From Progne subis subis (lineage: Eukaryota; Chordata; Aves; Passeriformes; Hirundinidae): a stretch of DNA of 64,000 nt. Positions 1-13,250 of this stretch are shown here, piece by piece. A program made the position numbers and the translations under genes. The stretch is from assembly GCA_022316685.1 (NCBI GenBank), contig JAKJHU010000030.1, positions 5,959,058 through 6,023,057 on the forward strand, given 5' to 3'. The notes beneath the pieces are model-generated. The model was not told the DNA's origin, did not search any database, and saw only the letters and a program-made list of their open reading frames with translations. Numbering within the stretch: position 1 is the first letter of the stretch; the number at the start of each line of letters is the position of its first letter.

Positions 1-2904
1 AACTCTTCTGAAATAATTTTAATCAACATTTTAGATAAAATGTTCAGATCTGATACACAGAATCTTTCCCAGTTCTCTCATATTGTAGAAGACACGGGGC
101 AGTATTAAAGTAGTATACTGCTAGTATTTTGTGAAAATATGTATTTTATAAACAGGACAATATTTTATTATTTTAATATTTATGTAATATTTTTATATAT
201 TTTTCCCATGAGTTAATTTTTTTCCATAATGTGCTCATTGCAAATGCCATGCAAGAGGTAAACATCTTTTGTAAGGTAGGAGACAACAGTATGCATATTA
301 TGTCGTTCTTTGCTTAAGATTGAAAGGTAGGTTTAAATAATGGACTGAAGATTTTGATCAATGAAGTATAAAATAATAAAAAATATAAAAATGTAATAAT
401 AGTTCTTGATCATTAAAGTAACTGAGATTATGTGTAAATGTCTCAAATTGCCTTGGTTTTCATTAAGGTAATTTAAAAATATTGCCTTCAGTAGATTAAT
501 GTGTTTTATTTGGTGTTTTTAATAACATACTGAGTCATGTTGCTAGTAATAAGAGAGATAACATTTTCTGTATTAATTCCATCTGATTGCAAAAGCCAGT
601 TTGGACAGATATTTTAGTCATTATGCCTAGATCCTTAGAAACATAACATTGGGAAGAATGCTTAATTTCCTAATGAAACATTCTGACACACCTTTTAGAT
701 TATTCTTCAGATGGATCATCTGAACTTGACAGACATATGTCTGACTTCTCTTGACAGATTTCCAATGAGATTCTTCCATAGAGTTTTTGGTAACTCCACT
801 GCTTCACCATGCTCACCACAGATAGCTTTTCTTACTGTCTAACCTAAATCTGTCTTTCAGTAAATCAATTTCTCCATTCAGTCTGAGACTATTCTCCAAC
901 ACTTCTGAGCTGGCATTTTTTTCTATTACTTTTGCTAATTTAGTGTGAGGCTTTCCTGCACCTCATTCGTTTTTATTCTAAATAATTTATGAATCTGGTG
1001 AACGGAGTATCTCTAGACTGATCTCCTGTGAGATTTTGCTGATGAAAACTTCCCCTTAAAAAAACCCTGATCGTTTATTCTTGTTTTTTCTTCTTTCATT
1101 AATTAAGTTTTCTTGTGGATGAATTTATTCATTTTCCATAGCAGCTGAGATTCTTTAAAAGCCTGTAGTCCCAACTGAGCAGCAGAATAAATCCCAGTTT
1201 CTCACTTTCTCTGTGACTACTTGAAAATATTCTAAGGCATGTAACACATGTGAATTCCCTCTACTAAAGCAGTTTTGACTTTTCCACATTTTATCATAAT
1301 TTGTTCATGTGCTTGCTAATTTTGTTTTGTATTTGAGTTTCTAAAAAACTGTCCAATGAGGATGTCAGACTCATTTGTCTATTCTTCAATTAATACAATG
1401 TTGAAATTCCTTAAAAATTTCCTGGTATTTTTGCCAACTTTCATAATTCTTATCAGTGAAAGACCATATTACAGTTAATTATTATTTTAGACTGGAGATG
1501 CTTTACACTAACTATAATTTAATAAAAAAAAAGTTAATTTTTCTTTTACTCACTTCATAACTTCTCTTTATGAAATATCAGTTCAAAGTATGTCCTATGG
1601 TTTATTCTGCATAAAAAATTATTCTAGAGTAAATACCTTTCTAATCGCTGTGAAAATAAACAAAAAAAATCTAATTCAGAAAGGCTGTGGCAGTCTCCTA
1701 TTTATGTCCTGCTTTATGCCTACACAGATTATTTTGTTAAAACTAATTTGGTCTATCAGAATTCATTCTTATAGCTCTTCTTTTCTGAATACAGCTTCTG
1801 TTTCTTGAAGTATGACTTTTAATAACTTCCTATTTTAAAGTTGCTTTTTTTTAATCTTTGTAGACATTTTTGACTCTCTCTCTCTCTTTTTCTCTCTCTA
1901 TGTCTTCTTTGGACCTTATATAAGGTGATACTTACACTGCTTCAAGTGTTTTTTGGTGGATCTGTTTGAGATCATAATATCAAGTTTCAAGCTAAATTCC
2001 TGCCTTTTACTCCAGATTCTGCTCCTAAATTGTTTAGTACAGAGCAGTATTAGCAGCATGCACCTCAGATGATGGAGAATTGCAAAGAATACTACTCTTT
2101 CAAAAGTCTCAAGGCTGACTACTGCTTACAAGGTTCATGGCCATGAGTAGGAGCAGGGAATGGAAATGTTTTGACTGTTGTCAGAGCGTTAGATTAGGAT
2201 TCTCAAAATGTTTGGATGATTTGTTCCTCTTTCAGTTTTGTTTAAGTGCCTTAAATATATAGGCATTAGCATTCAGTTCAAAATTATCATTATGTGGGAG
2301 TTTCTTCTAGCTCAAATAAATAAAAATTATAATAGTGGTACTTTTGCTGCTGTACAACTTATTATCTTGGTGAATGGTGTATTAAGGTAAATGGGAGCTT
2401 ACATTTCAAGGGAGTAAAAAACCTTGAACGGTCATCTTTTATGTTTATGAACAGTTTCAGATTAATTAAAACTGAAATAATAAATCATATGAGAGCAAGC
2501 AGTAATTGTTCTTAGTAGTAAGAGTACCACTGATATATAAAATATACTAATTTTCTTTAATCAAATACTAATTTATATAAGGAAATGCACATTGAATGAG
2601 TCAGTAGACAGCAGAATGAGGTTTATGCATGTGAGAAATCTAAATGCTAAAATGTTGGAAAAATACAGCCTCCAGATTGATATCACATTGTGTGCAGCAA
2701 GTATAAATTTTAGTGCCTCAGAATGCCAGTTCACTAAACCAACCTTTCACTTGTACAGAAAGGAAAAATGCTTTTTTTGTAAAGTTAATGCATGCTGAAT
2801 ACCTTCTTTCAGGTATTTGGCAACTTACGATCACTTTGAGACACTGAAACATCCTTCTTTCTTTGTCTTTGAAGAACAAAAGTAATAGATTTTTGGTTGT
2901 TTTA
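1..2904. other. Intronic stretch, no gene seen
   Basis: AT-rich unique-looking sequence. Only the imperfect (TC)n tract near 1.87-1.91 kb stands out. Short open frames (70 codons or fewer) have no recognisable content. Confidence 0.7.
1869..1907 (+). repeat. Imperfect (TC)n pyrimidine tract
   Basis: CT dinucleotide runs interrupted by a short T run ('gactctctctctctcttttt'), then more CT units. Confidence 0.8.
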
Positions 2905-3175
2905 TAGGACCTAACAAAAACATGGAAAACATGTAAGGTGCAAGTAGGGAACTTCTCTCAGTTCCCTTTGGTTCAGTGCAAGCTTTGCATTCTGATTATT
3001 TCCCTGGGGCTGTTTGATTTTGAAAACAACATCAAGCTCCCTTTGCTGAATGATTCTAACTGCAGGACTTGCAATGTGATCATCTGTATGGAGCTGCAAC
3101 ACAAAATTGTAGTCTACTTGTGGTAATTCATAATCCATTTCATTCTGTTGAGGAATAGCAAGCACCGAAGAAATA
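2905..3175. other. Stretch open on both strands, unrecognised
   Basis: An 84-codon frame on the minus strand overlaps a 62-codon frame on the plus strand. Base composition is more even than in the flanks. No domain, signal peptide or family was recognised and no splice sites frame it convincingly. It may be a decayed element or a conserved non-coding block. Confidence 0.25.
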
Positions 3176-3809
3176 GCCTGTCACAATCAGGTTTTCTAAG
3201 TCACTAGGATTTGGAATGAACCCCATGATTTATTATTGCATACAAGTAATTTGTCTTTAGGAAATGTGGTTTGAATTTGCATGTCTCTACAAGACACATA
3301 TCGATGCAAACATGAGGAAAGGATTTCTCTAAACAGTTTGTGTGGTTTTTCTTTTCAGTTTAATCCATGTAACACCTGTAAAAACTGATAACCTGCAACT
3401 GTATTCATCTCTCTGGAGAACAAGTATCTCTGAAAAAAAAGAAAGTCAGTGGTGAATTATTCCAAAGACATTCCACTTCTTATTCAGAAGATGTAAATTC
3501 ACAACTGGAGGGTGTAAAAGTTATGCTTCTCATTAGGATGAGTTTCATGTCTCAGTCTCCCCATGGATAGAATAGAATTTGTATTATCAGATATGTTGAA
3601 GACTTCCAGTCTTGGATCTGGTCCTGATTATATTGGAACAACATTAATGCCATAGCAACATCTATGATAGTTAAGACATCTCTAAATGGTGGTCATTTAG
3701 AAATGATCAACCCCCACCCATTTTATTTGAGTTGACCAACCTTTTTAATATTTTGAAAGTTGTACCCAAACTTACCCGGACTACAGTTCAGCTAGTGTAC
3801 TTCATGTCT

Positions 3810-4275
3810 TAGTAGCTTTCCTCACTCCTTTCCCGGTGGAGTTTGGCTTCTCTGATGGGAGGCACCTGTAGCCTGGGATCAGCCTTGGGGAAAGAGTTGT
3901 GTGAGGATGATTTGCAATAAGCTCCCTTGGGAGCTCAGTCCTTTTCCTGGGAGCTGCTCAGCGTTCAGCCTTGGTCCCTGCCTCAGCCATGCAGCTGCCT
4001 GGGTGGTTCCCTCTCTGAGCCAAATCTATAGGCTTGGCTTCCTGGGTTGTCTCAGCTCAGCCTCATCACCATGGACCTTCTGGGGATCTGGATTCTTTGT
4101 TGACCCTGGGCCCTATCACTGGGTTCTCCTTGGGTGCATGCAGTGGGATGCAGGTCTGCAGGTGGAAGCATGACCTGCCTCATGCCACCCATTCTGCCTT
4201 CTCCTGGCCCTGGCTGAGCTGCTGACCCTGCTTCTGCCAGGACAGTGTGGAAGTGGTGCTGACCCAGCATAACCC
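3810..4275. other. GC-rich unclassified block, probably a decayed mobile element
   Basis: The base composition rises sharply against the AT-rich intron, with many GGGAGCT, CTGGG and CAGCT words and short self-similarities such as 'cccttgggagctcagtcc' and 'cctgggagctgctcagc'. Open frames on both strands (60-90 codons) follow from the GC content and show no recognised domain. It could be an LTR remnant or a conserved element; I did not recognise a family. Confidence 0.45.
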
Positions 4276-5673
4276 TTCAGCAAAACACTTCTTCAAATTG
4301 TTGCATTTAATGCTAAGAGTAAAAAGCCTTGCACAACTACCATTTTGAACCAAGAGGTGTTGCTTCTTTCCAGTCTGTAAACATTACTTGCAAACTAATG
4401 CCTAGCAGAACTGATATTCAGAATCTGCATTTCTGTATTGATTCTTTGGATTATCTTGATTGTTAAAAAACCCCTGTGATTTTAATACAAGCTATGTGGA
4501 TATGATCAGTCTCTTCTAATGACAACTACACAAATTATTTTTGTTATTAATTTTATTTGTTTGAAACTATTTACATTTGATAGCTCTTTTAATCTCAAAA
4601 AACAGCAAATGATGGTCTGAATTTGAACAGAGGCTACATGTTTGAACTTTTCACTAATTTAAAGCTTTCATAAACCTTAGAAGTTGTTATGATCCTGATA
4701 CAATGAAGAACTCATGATTTTATCCAGATTTATAATTTTAGGCAATTAAAGTAAGAAAAATACAGTCTTGAAGAGTACCTTTGGGGGTACTCATGCAGTC
4801 AGATGCCAGATTGACCTTGTAACAGATCTTTTTTAAAAAAGGGTAAGGGATAAATACTGACTCATTCTAGTTTTTTTCTTGAGTATAGGATGGAATTCCA
4901 CTAATATTGCTCACACTTTTGTGTGTCTGAATATTCATGGAGATAAGGCCTTTCTCCTTAAAACCACTGTTAAAATATACCCGCACTTTCATGTGGAACA
5001 GGACAAGTACCACTGTTCTTTGAAAACTGAATTGAATGTTTTCTTGAATGTCTTTGCTATTGAAATGTCTGACTAGGATGTCTTTCATATTGTCAGTGAT
5101 ATAATTGGTTACTGTGTATTGCTATGAACTCAAGAATGTTTGACAGTGTGTGTGGAAAAAAATGAGAGGCTGGAGGCTGTCTTAGGCGTTTGGTAAAGTG
5201 TGATGGCATGTCTTGAACTTCACATATCTTTATATTTTGTAAATTGTTTCTGAAAAGAATTTCTTCATCCTGGACATTATTCAACATAGGTTGATTGTGT
5301 GAATCAAGTTGGTTACTATTATGATCAAAGTATGAATGACAGGATTTTGAATTATGCTTATGGATTACAATTCTCTTGGATAGTAGAGTATATTTCTTCA
5401 GAGGTGAGGATGAGGAATCAAGGCTCTAGATGTAGCCATATAAACTGTCTCTGAACACTACTTTCTTTCATACTCCAGTGGAACAGGAAACCATGCTAGG
5501 AAAGTATGAAACTACCTGGTACTGAACAGAAAAATATGTCTCTGCACACAAAGTGATGTCATGGATGTCCTGTGATTTAGATAGCTTCCTATGCTATTTC
5601 GTATTTTTATAACTGAGAATACCACTGAAATCCATAGCATCTTTAAAATACTTGAACCTTTTGCCACTGAACA
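4276..5673. other. Intronic stretch, no gene seen
   Basis: AT-rich, no repeat family recognised. Overlapping 60-75-codon frames on both strands near 4.87-5.29 kb look random. Confidence 0.65.
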
Positions 5674-6080
5674 TAATATCATGGAATAAATTGGGCCAGA
5701 TGAGACTTGTGGAGGTTTTTCCAGACCAATCTTCTGCTCCATACAGGATTAACTTCAAAGTCAGATGAGGTTTTTAGGACCTTGTTCAACTGAATTGTGA
5801 AAACCTCCTAGGAGAGAAAATCCCTGACCCCATTGGACAATCACTTTCAATGATTAACAACTCTTGTGATTTTCTTTTTTTCTTATGTGCAATACAATCC
5901 CTTAATTGCTGCATTTTGTTTATTACCTGTGCATTTTCAAGAAAATCCTGTCTTTGTGTTTCCTATAGCTAAACCTCAAATAGTTGAGGGATGCAAGTAG
6001 TTCCCATCTTCCCGCATCTTTCCCTATCCCAGCCTTCTTTAGGCTAAACAAGCCCATCTCCCTCCGCTTCTCCATGTATA
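5674..6080 (-). mobile_element. CR1 LINE 3' fragment
   Basis: On the plus strand it begins with a diverged form of the CR1 3' tail (ATCATGGAATAAATTGGGCC) and continues through recognisable 3'-end text: a Cys-rich 'ctgctccatacagg' stretch, 'ccttgttcaactga', and near the far end 'ccttctttaggctaaacaag'. That order places the element on the minus strand. It is 5'-truncated, as CR1 copies usually are, and well diverged, so it is not recent. The coding part is too short and broken to make protein. Confidence 0.82.
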
Positions 6081-7062
6081 TTGTTTATTTTATTGTCTGA
6101 CTGTCTTGTTTAGCCTCTGCTGTATTCTCTCCTATTTGTTTGTAACTTTAGGGTTAGAGAGAACCGAAGCCTTCTATAAGAGTTACATGTTATAAAGTTA
6201 CATGCCATACAGGTATCAGAACAGCAAATCTGTAAAATTCATTGTCACCCTTTTTTGGTAAGCAGTTGTATTCCCAGCACAGCCAATGCTTAACCAAGTG
6301 CCTGGATTTAGTGTCTGCATTGGCATGTGAAATTAGAATACCAGATAAAAATCATCATTCTTCATTCACTAAAATAGGGAATATTTTTGAGTGAAAATAT
6401 TTTGAATATTTTTTTTTACAAAGTATTATTCCATTTACAATTTTAGACAGCTAAAAAGACAGTTCCTTCAAGGTAAATAAGCCATAGGAATGTTTGTATT
6501 TAATAATAGTGGGTATGAAAAAGAAAGTATATGTGTTATAGACCTGGCATGACGTGCAGTAAACACTTGTGACAAACTCTGTCTCCTTGTGCTTTATAAC
6601 TCCAGGATTTTAAAGATTTCTTGAGTGGTTAACATGCAATTTTGCCATTTGAATACCCTCTATTTGTCTGTAGTAAACAACCATTCTTAATTTCACTGAA
6701 CTCTTTGCAAGTGCAAAGCATTGATGAATGCTAATCATTTGCAGTCCTGGGGTCCAAGGTATGAGCTAAATGCTGCATCCTTTTGATGAAATGACCCATT
6801 TTGTTTTTTGTGAAGATAATTCAGACATGACTCCCAGATTATTTTTATGAAAATAATTCCCTTTGAGCGTTTTTTGTACAATTTTTTTTATTTTAAGATA
6901 GTCTTAATTTCACTCATGAAAGGATCATGAAATTTATATCTCCTTCACTACTAGGGAAAATAAGAAAGATATATATTACTTCCTTTGATATTTATTTTTT
7001 ATCTTACTAAAAAATTCTAGTACTTGCTTTCAAAATGGAAGTGACTCTCCTTATTTGTGTTC

Positions 7063-7087
7063 TTTTTTTTTTTTTTTTTTTTTTTTT
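7063..7087 (+). repeat. Poly(T) tract, 25 bases
   Basis: 25 consecutive T followed by 'gtcctccccctgccctttct', a pyrimidine-rich stretch. No transposon body was recognised on either side. Confidence 0.95.
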
Positions 7088-8391
7088 GTCCTCCCCCTGC
7101 CCTTTCTTTCTTGCTTTCGTGGACATGAACTCCAGGAGGACAAAGTGGTTAGAGCCTTTTTTCTGTTTAAAGTTCTTTACTTTTATGGTAGACTTATTTC
7201 CTGCCCTACATTTGCTCTCATTTACACATCTGTAATTCCTACTGAAGGAAAGGGGAATTACTGTCATTAAAATGAAAGCAATGCTTGGCATAAAAGGCTT
7301 AACTGTTTTTCAAATAGCTTACTGATAACCTGTGAGTTGTTGTGAACAGTATGCATGATAGTCCTCTCTGTTTGCAGCTTTTGTGAGCATGCCCCCGCCT
7401 TTCCTTTGCTTTTGCAATATATGTCCACAGCTTAAAAAAGTTAAATGTCATTTGTGTCATAGATGTTTTTTTGATAAAATTAATTTGTGTTCATATAGAA
7501 GTGGCATAAAGTGATTGTAATGATTTTTCCACTCTGTATCGCTGCTATGTATGCTCTCAACATTTTAGGTTGTAATTTTTTTGGCATGGTAGTTCTGTTC
7601 TGTTTTTCAATGACAATACAATTAGATACCAGTAAATATTAAGAAAATATATCTATCCCAAACGTTTAGGAATATGCTAGCAATGTCATAGAGTTATCCA
7701 CTAATATAAATAATTTTTCTAAACTCGTTTGTAGGCTTTCCTAAAACATACTGCACATATTGTATTCAGCATATTGTAAAAATAATGATAAACGTTTTGC
7801 ATGTCATTGACAGTGTTTGTCAAGATAATATTACACATACAGTAAATATTCTAATCTTTTATTTTAGCAAGGTTTAAAATCGTAGTATAAATTTGAATTT
7901 GGGAATAAGCCTGGGTATGTTTCAATATTTTACCAAATTAGTGTAATTTTTTTAAATTACAGAATTGAGGAGACTACATGAGCTAGTGTAAAGCTGTTCT
8001 TCCATCAAACTCTCTGCTGTATTCTAAAGAACTAAAATTATGAAAGCAATTTGCCCTTTACTGCTTGGCAAATAAGTTCTTGTATGAGATGGAGTAAAGA
8101 AATTCTTCAACGTTCATATACTTTTAGTTAATGTATAGAGAGAATGGCTTTTTCTATAATAAAATGTAATTTTTTCTTCCTGATGGAAGTGTCAAGGCTC
8201 ACATTTGACTTTCACATTGGTTCAGAAGTACTTTGTTTCACACAGGAGTTGTAAGCCATGTGCTGTTGTTGCTATATGTTTAGTAGTTGGCAAGAGACAT
8301 TTGAGGTGGGCCATCTACTGGTGCCCCGTCTGTTAGAGGGTACACAGCTTTCTTTTGGCCTACATAGTCAGAGCTTTTCACAGTAAAAAGG

Positions 8392-8423
8392 CTGTGAAAG
8401 CTGTGAAGTAACAGCTTTCACAG
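8392..8423 (+). repeat. Perfect 13-bp inverted repeat (hairpin)
   Basis: Arm CTGTGAAAGCTGT at 8,392-8,404, loop GAAGTA, and its exact reverse complement ACAGCTTTCACAG at 8,411-8,423. A third, one-base-longer copy of the arm (AGCTTTTCACAG) lies just upstream at about 8,372-8,383, so two alternative foldings are possible. No known RNA gene was recognised. Confidence 0.9.
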
Positions 8424-9489
8424 TAGAATACAGAGGTAGCTGTCAAATACAAAAACCAGATGAAAAGAAGGAACAAATTTCCCCTTGAAGAATGTACCCT
8501 TTCTGTATAATCTTGCAAGTAACTGATGCATGCTAACAGTATTTATTCCCACAGTCAGTCCAACAACTGATGTCTGTGATACTATCTATGTTGGAGCCAT
8601 GTCAAATACTAAATAAACCTGGAAAATAAAATTTAAATAAACATGTGAAGGAGGTCACAGTAATAAGGTTATATTATTATCTAGCTTTACCATGTGCATG
8701 TGTTAAAGCAAAGGGACAGAAATTTCCCTAGTTAATCAACTAGTTAGATTTTTCCATGAATAAGGACAGTGGCTCAAGTTGCTTTATGTAATGTCTGTTT
8801 CTGCTGATTTTGAAATGGATATTTTAGAAGTTATTAAGTCAGAGAAACAATTACTATATTGAGTCAACTTTTTCTCAACTACAGACATTGAGAAGAAAGA
8901 ACAACAGTGGTATTTTTATTTATATTTTGGTGCTAACTGTAAGGTTAAAAGCCCTGGTGTATTGAATGCAGATACTATCAAAATAGGTACCTTCAATGTA
9001 AACAGTATTATTTTGTTTGCTGCAGCATTTACCAGTAGATTACCACACCTAGTGAATACTTAATATTATTTTTCATTCTTCATTTTCAGTGTTAGTGTAG
9101 AAGGTCTGAATTCCAGTATTTCTTTGGAGGTCTAGTCTGTATTTTGTAACCAGAGAATGGCAAGTTCAATAGAAAATGCTTCTAGATGAAGTTGTAGATG
9201 TTTGGTGACTGTTGATGGTCTGTTGATCCAATTAAAAACCATGACTTTGGAAAATGAGATGTATTCAAAGCGTCAGGTCTGTAAAGAGTGAGAGATGTGT
9301 TTTAGTGTGTCTCCTGTAGAAATCTTATTACATCTTTTGATAAAGATTAAGATTGCGGGGAAGAGCTGGGACTGGAGTTGATTAATTGGGACAACCAAAC
9401 AGCAGTTTACTTGTGCTATTAATGGCAGAGGGGAATGGAAGTTAGATGTGGATCCTGACTGTGTTTTAGTGTTGTACCATTAAACATGC

Positions 9490-10022
9490 ACAGAAGGGGA
9501 CTTAGACTACACATCCTTCTATTCCACTTGTGAGACCCTACCGGAGTGCTGCATCCACCTCTGGGGTCCTCAGCACAGGAAGGACATGGACCTTGGAGTG
9601 AGTCCAGAGGAAGCCACCAAGATGATCGAAGGAAACAGAGTACCTCTCCTATGAGGAAAGGCTGAGACAATTCTCCAGGCTGAACAATCCCAGGAGAAGG
9701 CTCTTGGAAGACCTTATAGCAGTCTTCCAGCACATAAAGGGGTCCTATAAGAAGGATGAGGACAAACATTTTCAGCAGGGCCTGCTGCAATAGGAAGAGG
9801 GGAATATGGTTTTCAACTGAAGGAGTTGGTTTATGTTAGGTATGAGAGAAGGTTTTTACAATGTGGGAGGTAAAATGCTGGAACAGGTTGGCGAAAGAGG
9901 CGATGGAGTGGTGTTCTGAGCAACCCCATCAAGCTGAAGATATTCCCGCCTATGGCAGGGGGTTTGGATTAGGTGAGTTTTAAAGGTCCATTCCATCCCA
10001 AACCATTCTATAGTTCTATGAT
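9490..10022 (+). mobile_element. CR1 LINE 3' fragment
   Basis: It reads through the well-known 3' part of avian CR1 in order: 'tgtgagaccctaccggagtg', 'ctctggggtcctcagcacag', 'cctctcctatgaggaaaggc', 'gaccttatagcagtcttcca', 'ctggaacaggttg', and ends with 'ccattctatagttctatgat', the CR1-type 3' terminal repeat. The reverse-transcriptase end of ORF2 is broken by indels. Orientation is the same as the host gene. An open frame on the opposite strand inside it is only a shadow. Confidence 0.93.
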
Positions 10023-12730
10023 ATTAATATCACTTCAGAGTCTACAGCTCACTGTGCCTCTTCCCCCCCAGAACGTGGGAATGACTCCTGAATGTCTCAG
10101 TCCTTCTTTAGTCAGGTATATAAAATCGTACTTTTAAAAAATTGAGACCCCAGTGTGCCAGAAAGGAATAAATTAAGATTAAAAGTGTTAGATCATGTCT
10201 GAGGAGAAAGTGGTTGATGTTTTAAAATTGAAAAATAGTGTGAATTTTTTCCAACTTCTGGATGGTATTTCTTTAAGAAACAAATGTACGTTTTAAAAGA
10301 TTTCCTTCATTTCTTTCACTAGTTTCCAGTCAAAATGTGACTATGAGGTAGAGATTTTTTTGAGAAACCAGAGTCAATTAAGGCTGATAAAAATAAAATT
10401 GATTTAAAAAAATAAAGATACACAGGATCATCTCCCTTTTATTTAGATTTTGACAATTATATTCCTAATCAAATAACTTTATTGAAATGAGCAAGATCAT
10501 TAGCTAGAATAGTGAAATATTGTGACTATATCACTGAAAATTGTGGAAAGTGTGATGAAACTAATGAGGAACTAGGAAGTGTAATACAATTTGGGCAAAA
10601 CTATATCTTCATTTTAAATAGTAGGAAATTAAAAAGTAGTAGAATTTTTAAATTTTTACTGAGTGTTATCCTGAATTTAAATGAAATTATAGATTTTGTG
10701 CCTTTGATTGGAGACCATGACTTTAAATTAACCACTGATACTTTGGAGACAACAAATAAGTAAGCAACCTAATACAGTTTTGGAAAGAACTGACAGGAGA
10801 AAATGTGGTTCCTTCACTTTGCTGGTCATTGTCTGGCTTTTTAAAGCTGATAAAATTCCAGTGGAGTGTTTTGTTATGGACATTTGAGGTTTAGATATGT
10901 CAGTTCATATTTGTTAGGTGTTTGTTTTCAAGTGATAACTTTTGCCGTGACGTGAAGTCAGCAGTGACATGGTTCTCAGAGCTTCTGATACTTTTTCAGA
11001 TCATTCATCTCTTTCAGTGGATTCAGGAGCTTGTTTTTAGGGAATCTGTTTTAAACTGATACAGATCAAAGCCTTCACCAAAACTTTTTATAATTTTGGA
11101 CAGGATAAACCTGAGGAGGAATGCAAGGGAACTTACTTTTTGTTCTGTCTTTATTTCCTATACAAGGGAATAAAATGTTTGGCATTTTCTTTGAAGTAAG
11201 TCTTCTACCTTTCTAATGTTATTAATTTTGAAATACTTGACAGAGACAAACAACTTATCCTTTAAAAATCTATTCGGAAACTTCTACTAGTCCTAAGGAT
11301 TTTTTCTAAAACAATTCTATATAAAATTACAGTAGAAAAGATAAAAAGCATTTATCATTGGGCATTACTCTCCATCCTTTTATCTTACAGCAGTTGGAAC
11401 TTCTTATTCCCTAGTTTTTCTTCACCATGTTCCAAAGTAATCAACATTGTTATTCCAGTCAGGAGAGACCTAGGTGTTGATAATGTTTTCTGTCACTTTT
11501 TGTGCAAATTTCACTGTTAAAAAAGAGAAGAAGCTTTTCTCGCTTCACTTCTGCTTTTCTGAAGATGTCCTGAGCCCTACCAAGTTCCCTATTATTTCTA
11601 AACCATCAGTGTTGAAGGTCTGTACCTCCACAGCACCCAACAACTTTCTGTAATTGAACAGATGTGAGAAATATTTGTAGAAGCCATAGGTTGCTTGTCC
11701 TACCTCTGCCTTCTTGCTATTGGAAAATATCTGGGGAAACTCTTATCCTGTTCTTGACACTTGACTCAAGCTGTTTTGTGTGTTATGAATAAACACACTC
11801 AGAGTCTCATTAAGATTTTCATGGCCTATGTATGCTCTGTGTTTGTCTTTTTTTTTTTTTTTTTTTAAACAAAGAAATATGATAATTTCCAGATCACTGA
11901 AATTTGGATAAAATCCTTTTTTTAGAAAGACACTTGCAAAAACAATAGAATATTTCCTATACATAGAATACCTCTGAAAAAAGTCTCCTGTACCAGCTAT
12001 TATGTAGGATTGTTTTCTGAGATATCTCTTTGCTGTGGGAAACTTAATGAATTTCTTCAGCTCTTGAGTATTGTCTTTCAGATTGGGATCTCTAAAAGTC
12101 ATTCAGAGAGCTGGCAACTTAGATCTTCTTGAATCCACTTGGGCCACTTGTCCAAGCCTGTTCTCTGATCCTGTTTCTCACATATCCATTTGTCTGAGCT
12201 GCTCTCCTTTATCTTAGTGCATTCAGACTGCACTCTTTTTTCCTTGATCAGAAACAGAAAGCACATCCAGTAGCAGAAGGTGAACAAACTTGAAATTGGA
12301 TTGCCAAACATATTTCAATACTAGGTTGCTCTTTTTTGCCTGTCAAAATTATCCTGCAATCAAGTCACATCCTCAACTCAAAATATGTTGCCCAACTTTA
12401 TTTTCAGCGTTTTCAAGACTGTCGTGATGTGACATGATAGAATGTAGTCAGTATACATAGGTTTTTAAATCTGCAAGTAGCAGACTTAAACTTGCCTGAA
12501 ATCCTGGTGAAGACTATATGTAGTATATACCTCCTGCTAGTGGTTAAATTGGCATAAAGATGTTTTCTCTAAATTAGATCCCATGTGTTGTTAACTTTTA
12601 GGGCCTTACTGTCATAACAAAATACAGTCAGGTGGTCATCACAGCCAAAGAACAGGTAGATTACACTACATTGTAGTCCGTAGTCCAACTTTATATGAAC
12701 TTCTTTGAGTTGCTGGAGATGGTGGGAGAC
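10023..12730. other. Intronic stretch, no gene seen
   Basis: AT-rich. Random open frames up to 119 codons (minus strand, 11.7-12.1 kb) run through a poly(A) and show no domain. No repeat family recognised. Confidence 0.65.
11848..11866 (+). repeat. Poly(T) tract, 19 bases
   Basis: 19 consecutive T in otherwise unremarkable intron. Confidence 0.95.
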
Positions 12731-13124
12731 TTTCTTTTTCTTTTTCTTTTTCTTTTCCTTTTTCTTTTTCTTTTCCTTTTCCTTTTCCTTTTCCTTTTCC
12801 TTTTCCTTTTCCTTTTCCTTTTCCTTTTCCTTTTCCTTTTCCTTTTCCTTTTCCTTTTCCTTTTCCTTTTCCTTTTCCTTTTCCTTTTCCTTTTCCTTTT
12901 CCTTTTCCTTTTCCTTTTCCTTTTCCTTTTCCTTTTCCTTTTCCTTTTCCTTTTCCTTTTCCTTTTCCTTTTCCTTTTCCTTTTCCTTTTCCTTTTCCTT
13001 TTCCTTTTCCTTTTCCTTTTCCTTTTCCTTTTCCTTTTCCTTTTCCTTTTCCTTTTCCTTTTCCTTTTCCTTTTCCTTTTCCTTTTCCTTTTCCTTTTCC
13101 TTTTCCTTTTCCTTTTCCTTTTCC
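12731..13124 (+). repeat. (TTTTCC)n microsatellite, block 1
   Basis: A 40-base lead of TTTTTC/TTTTCC variants (12,731-12,770) is followed by 59 uninterrupted perfect copies of TTTTCC (12,771-13,124). All pyrimidine on the plus strand. Long open frames here (Phe-Leu, Lys-Glu, Arg-Lys, Gly-Lys repeats) are artefacts of the repeat. Confidence 0.99.
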
Positions 13125-13250
13125 TTCTCCTTCTCCTTCTCCTTCTCCTTCTCCTTCTCCTTCTCCTTCTCCTTCTCCTTCTCCTTCTCCTTCTCCTTCT
13201 CCTTCTCCTTCTCCTTCTCCTTCTCCTTCTCCTTCTCCTTCTCCTTCTCC
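13125..13250 (+). repeat. (TTCTCC)n microsatellite, block 2
   Basis: Exactly 21 perfect copies of TTCTCC abutting block 1 in register. The unit differs from block 1 by a single T-to-C change. Confidence 0.99.

Larger units (their letters stand above)
6081..9489. other. Intronic stretch, no gene seen
   Basis: Ordinary AT-rich intron apart from the poly(T) tract at 7.06 kb and the hairpin at 8.39 kb. Confidence 0.65.

Noticed and set aside
7007..7291. 94-codon minus-strand frame with a long Lys run
   Set aside because: The Lys run is the poly(T) tract read on the other strand.
9419..9790. 123-codon minus-strand open frame
   Set aside because: It lies antisense across a plus-strand CR1 copy and has no domain.
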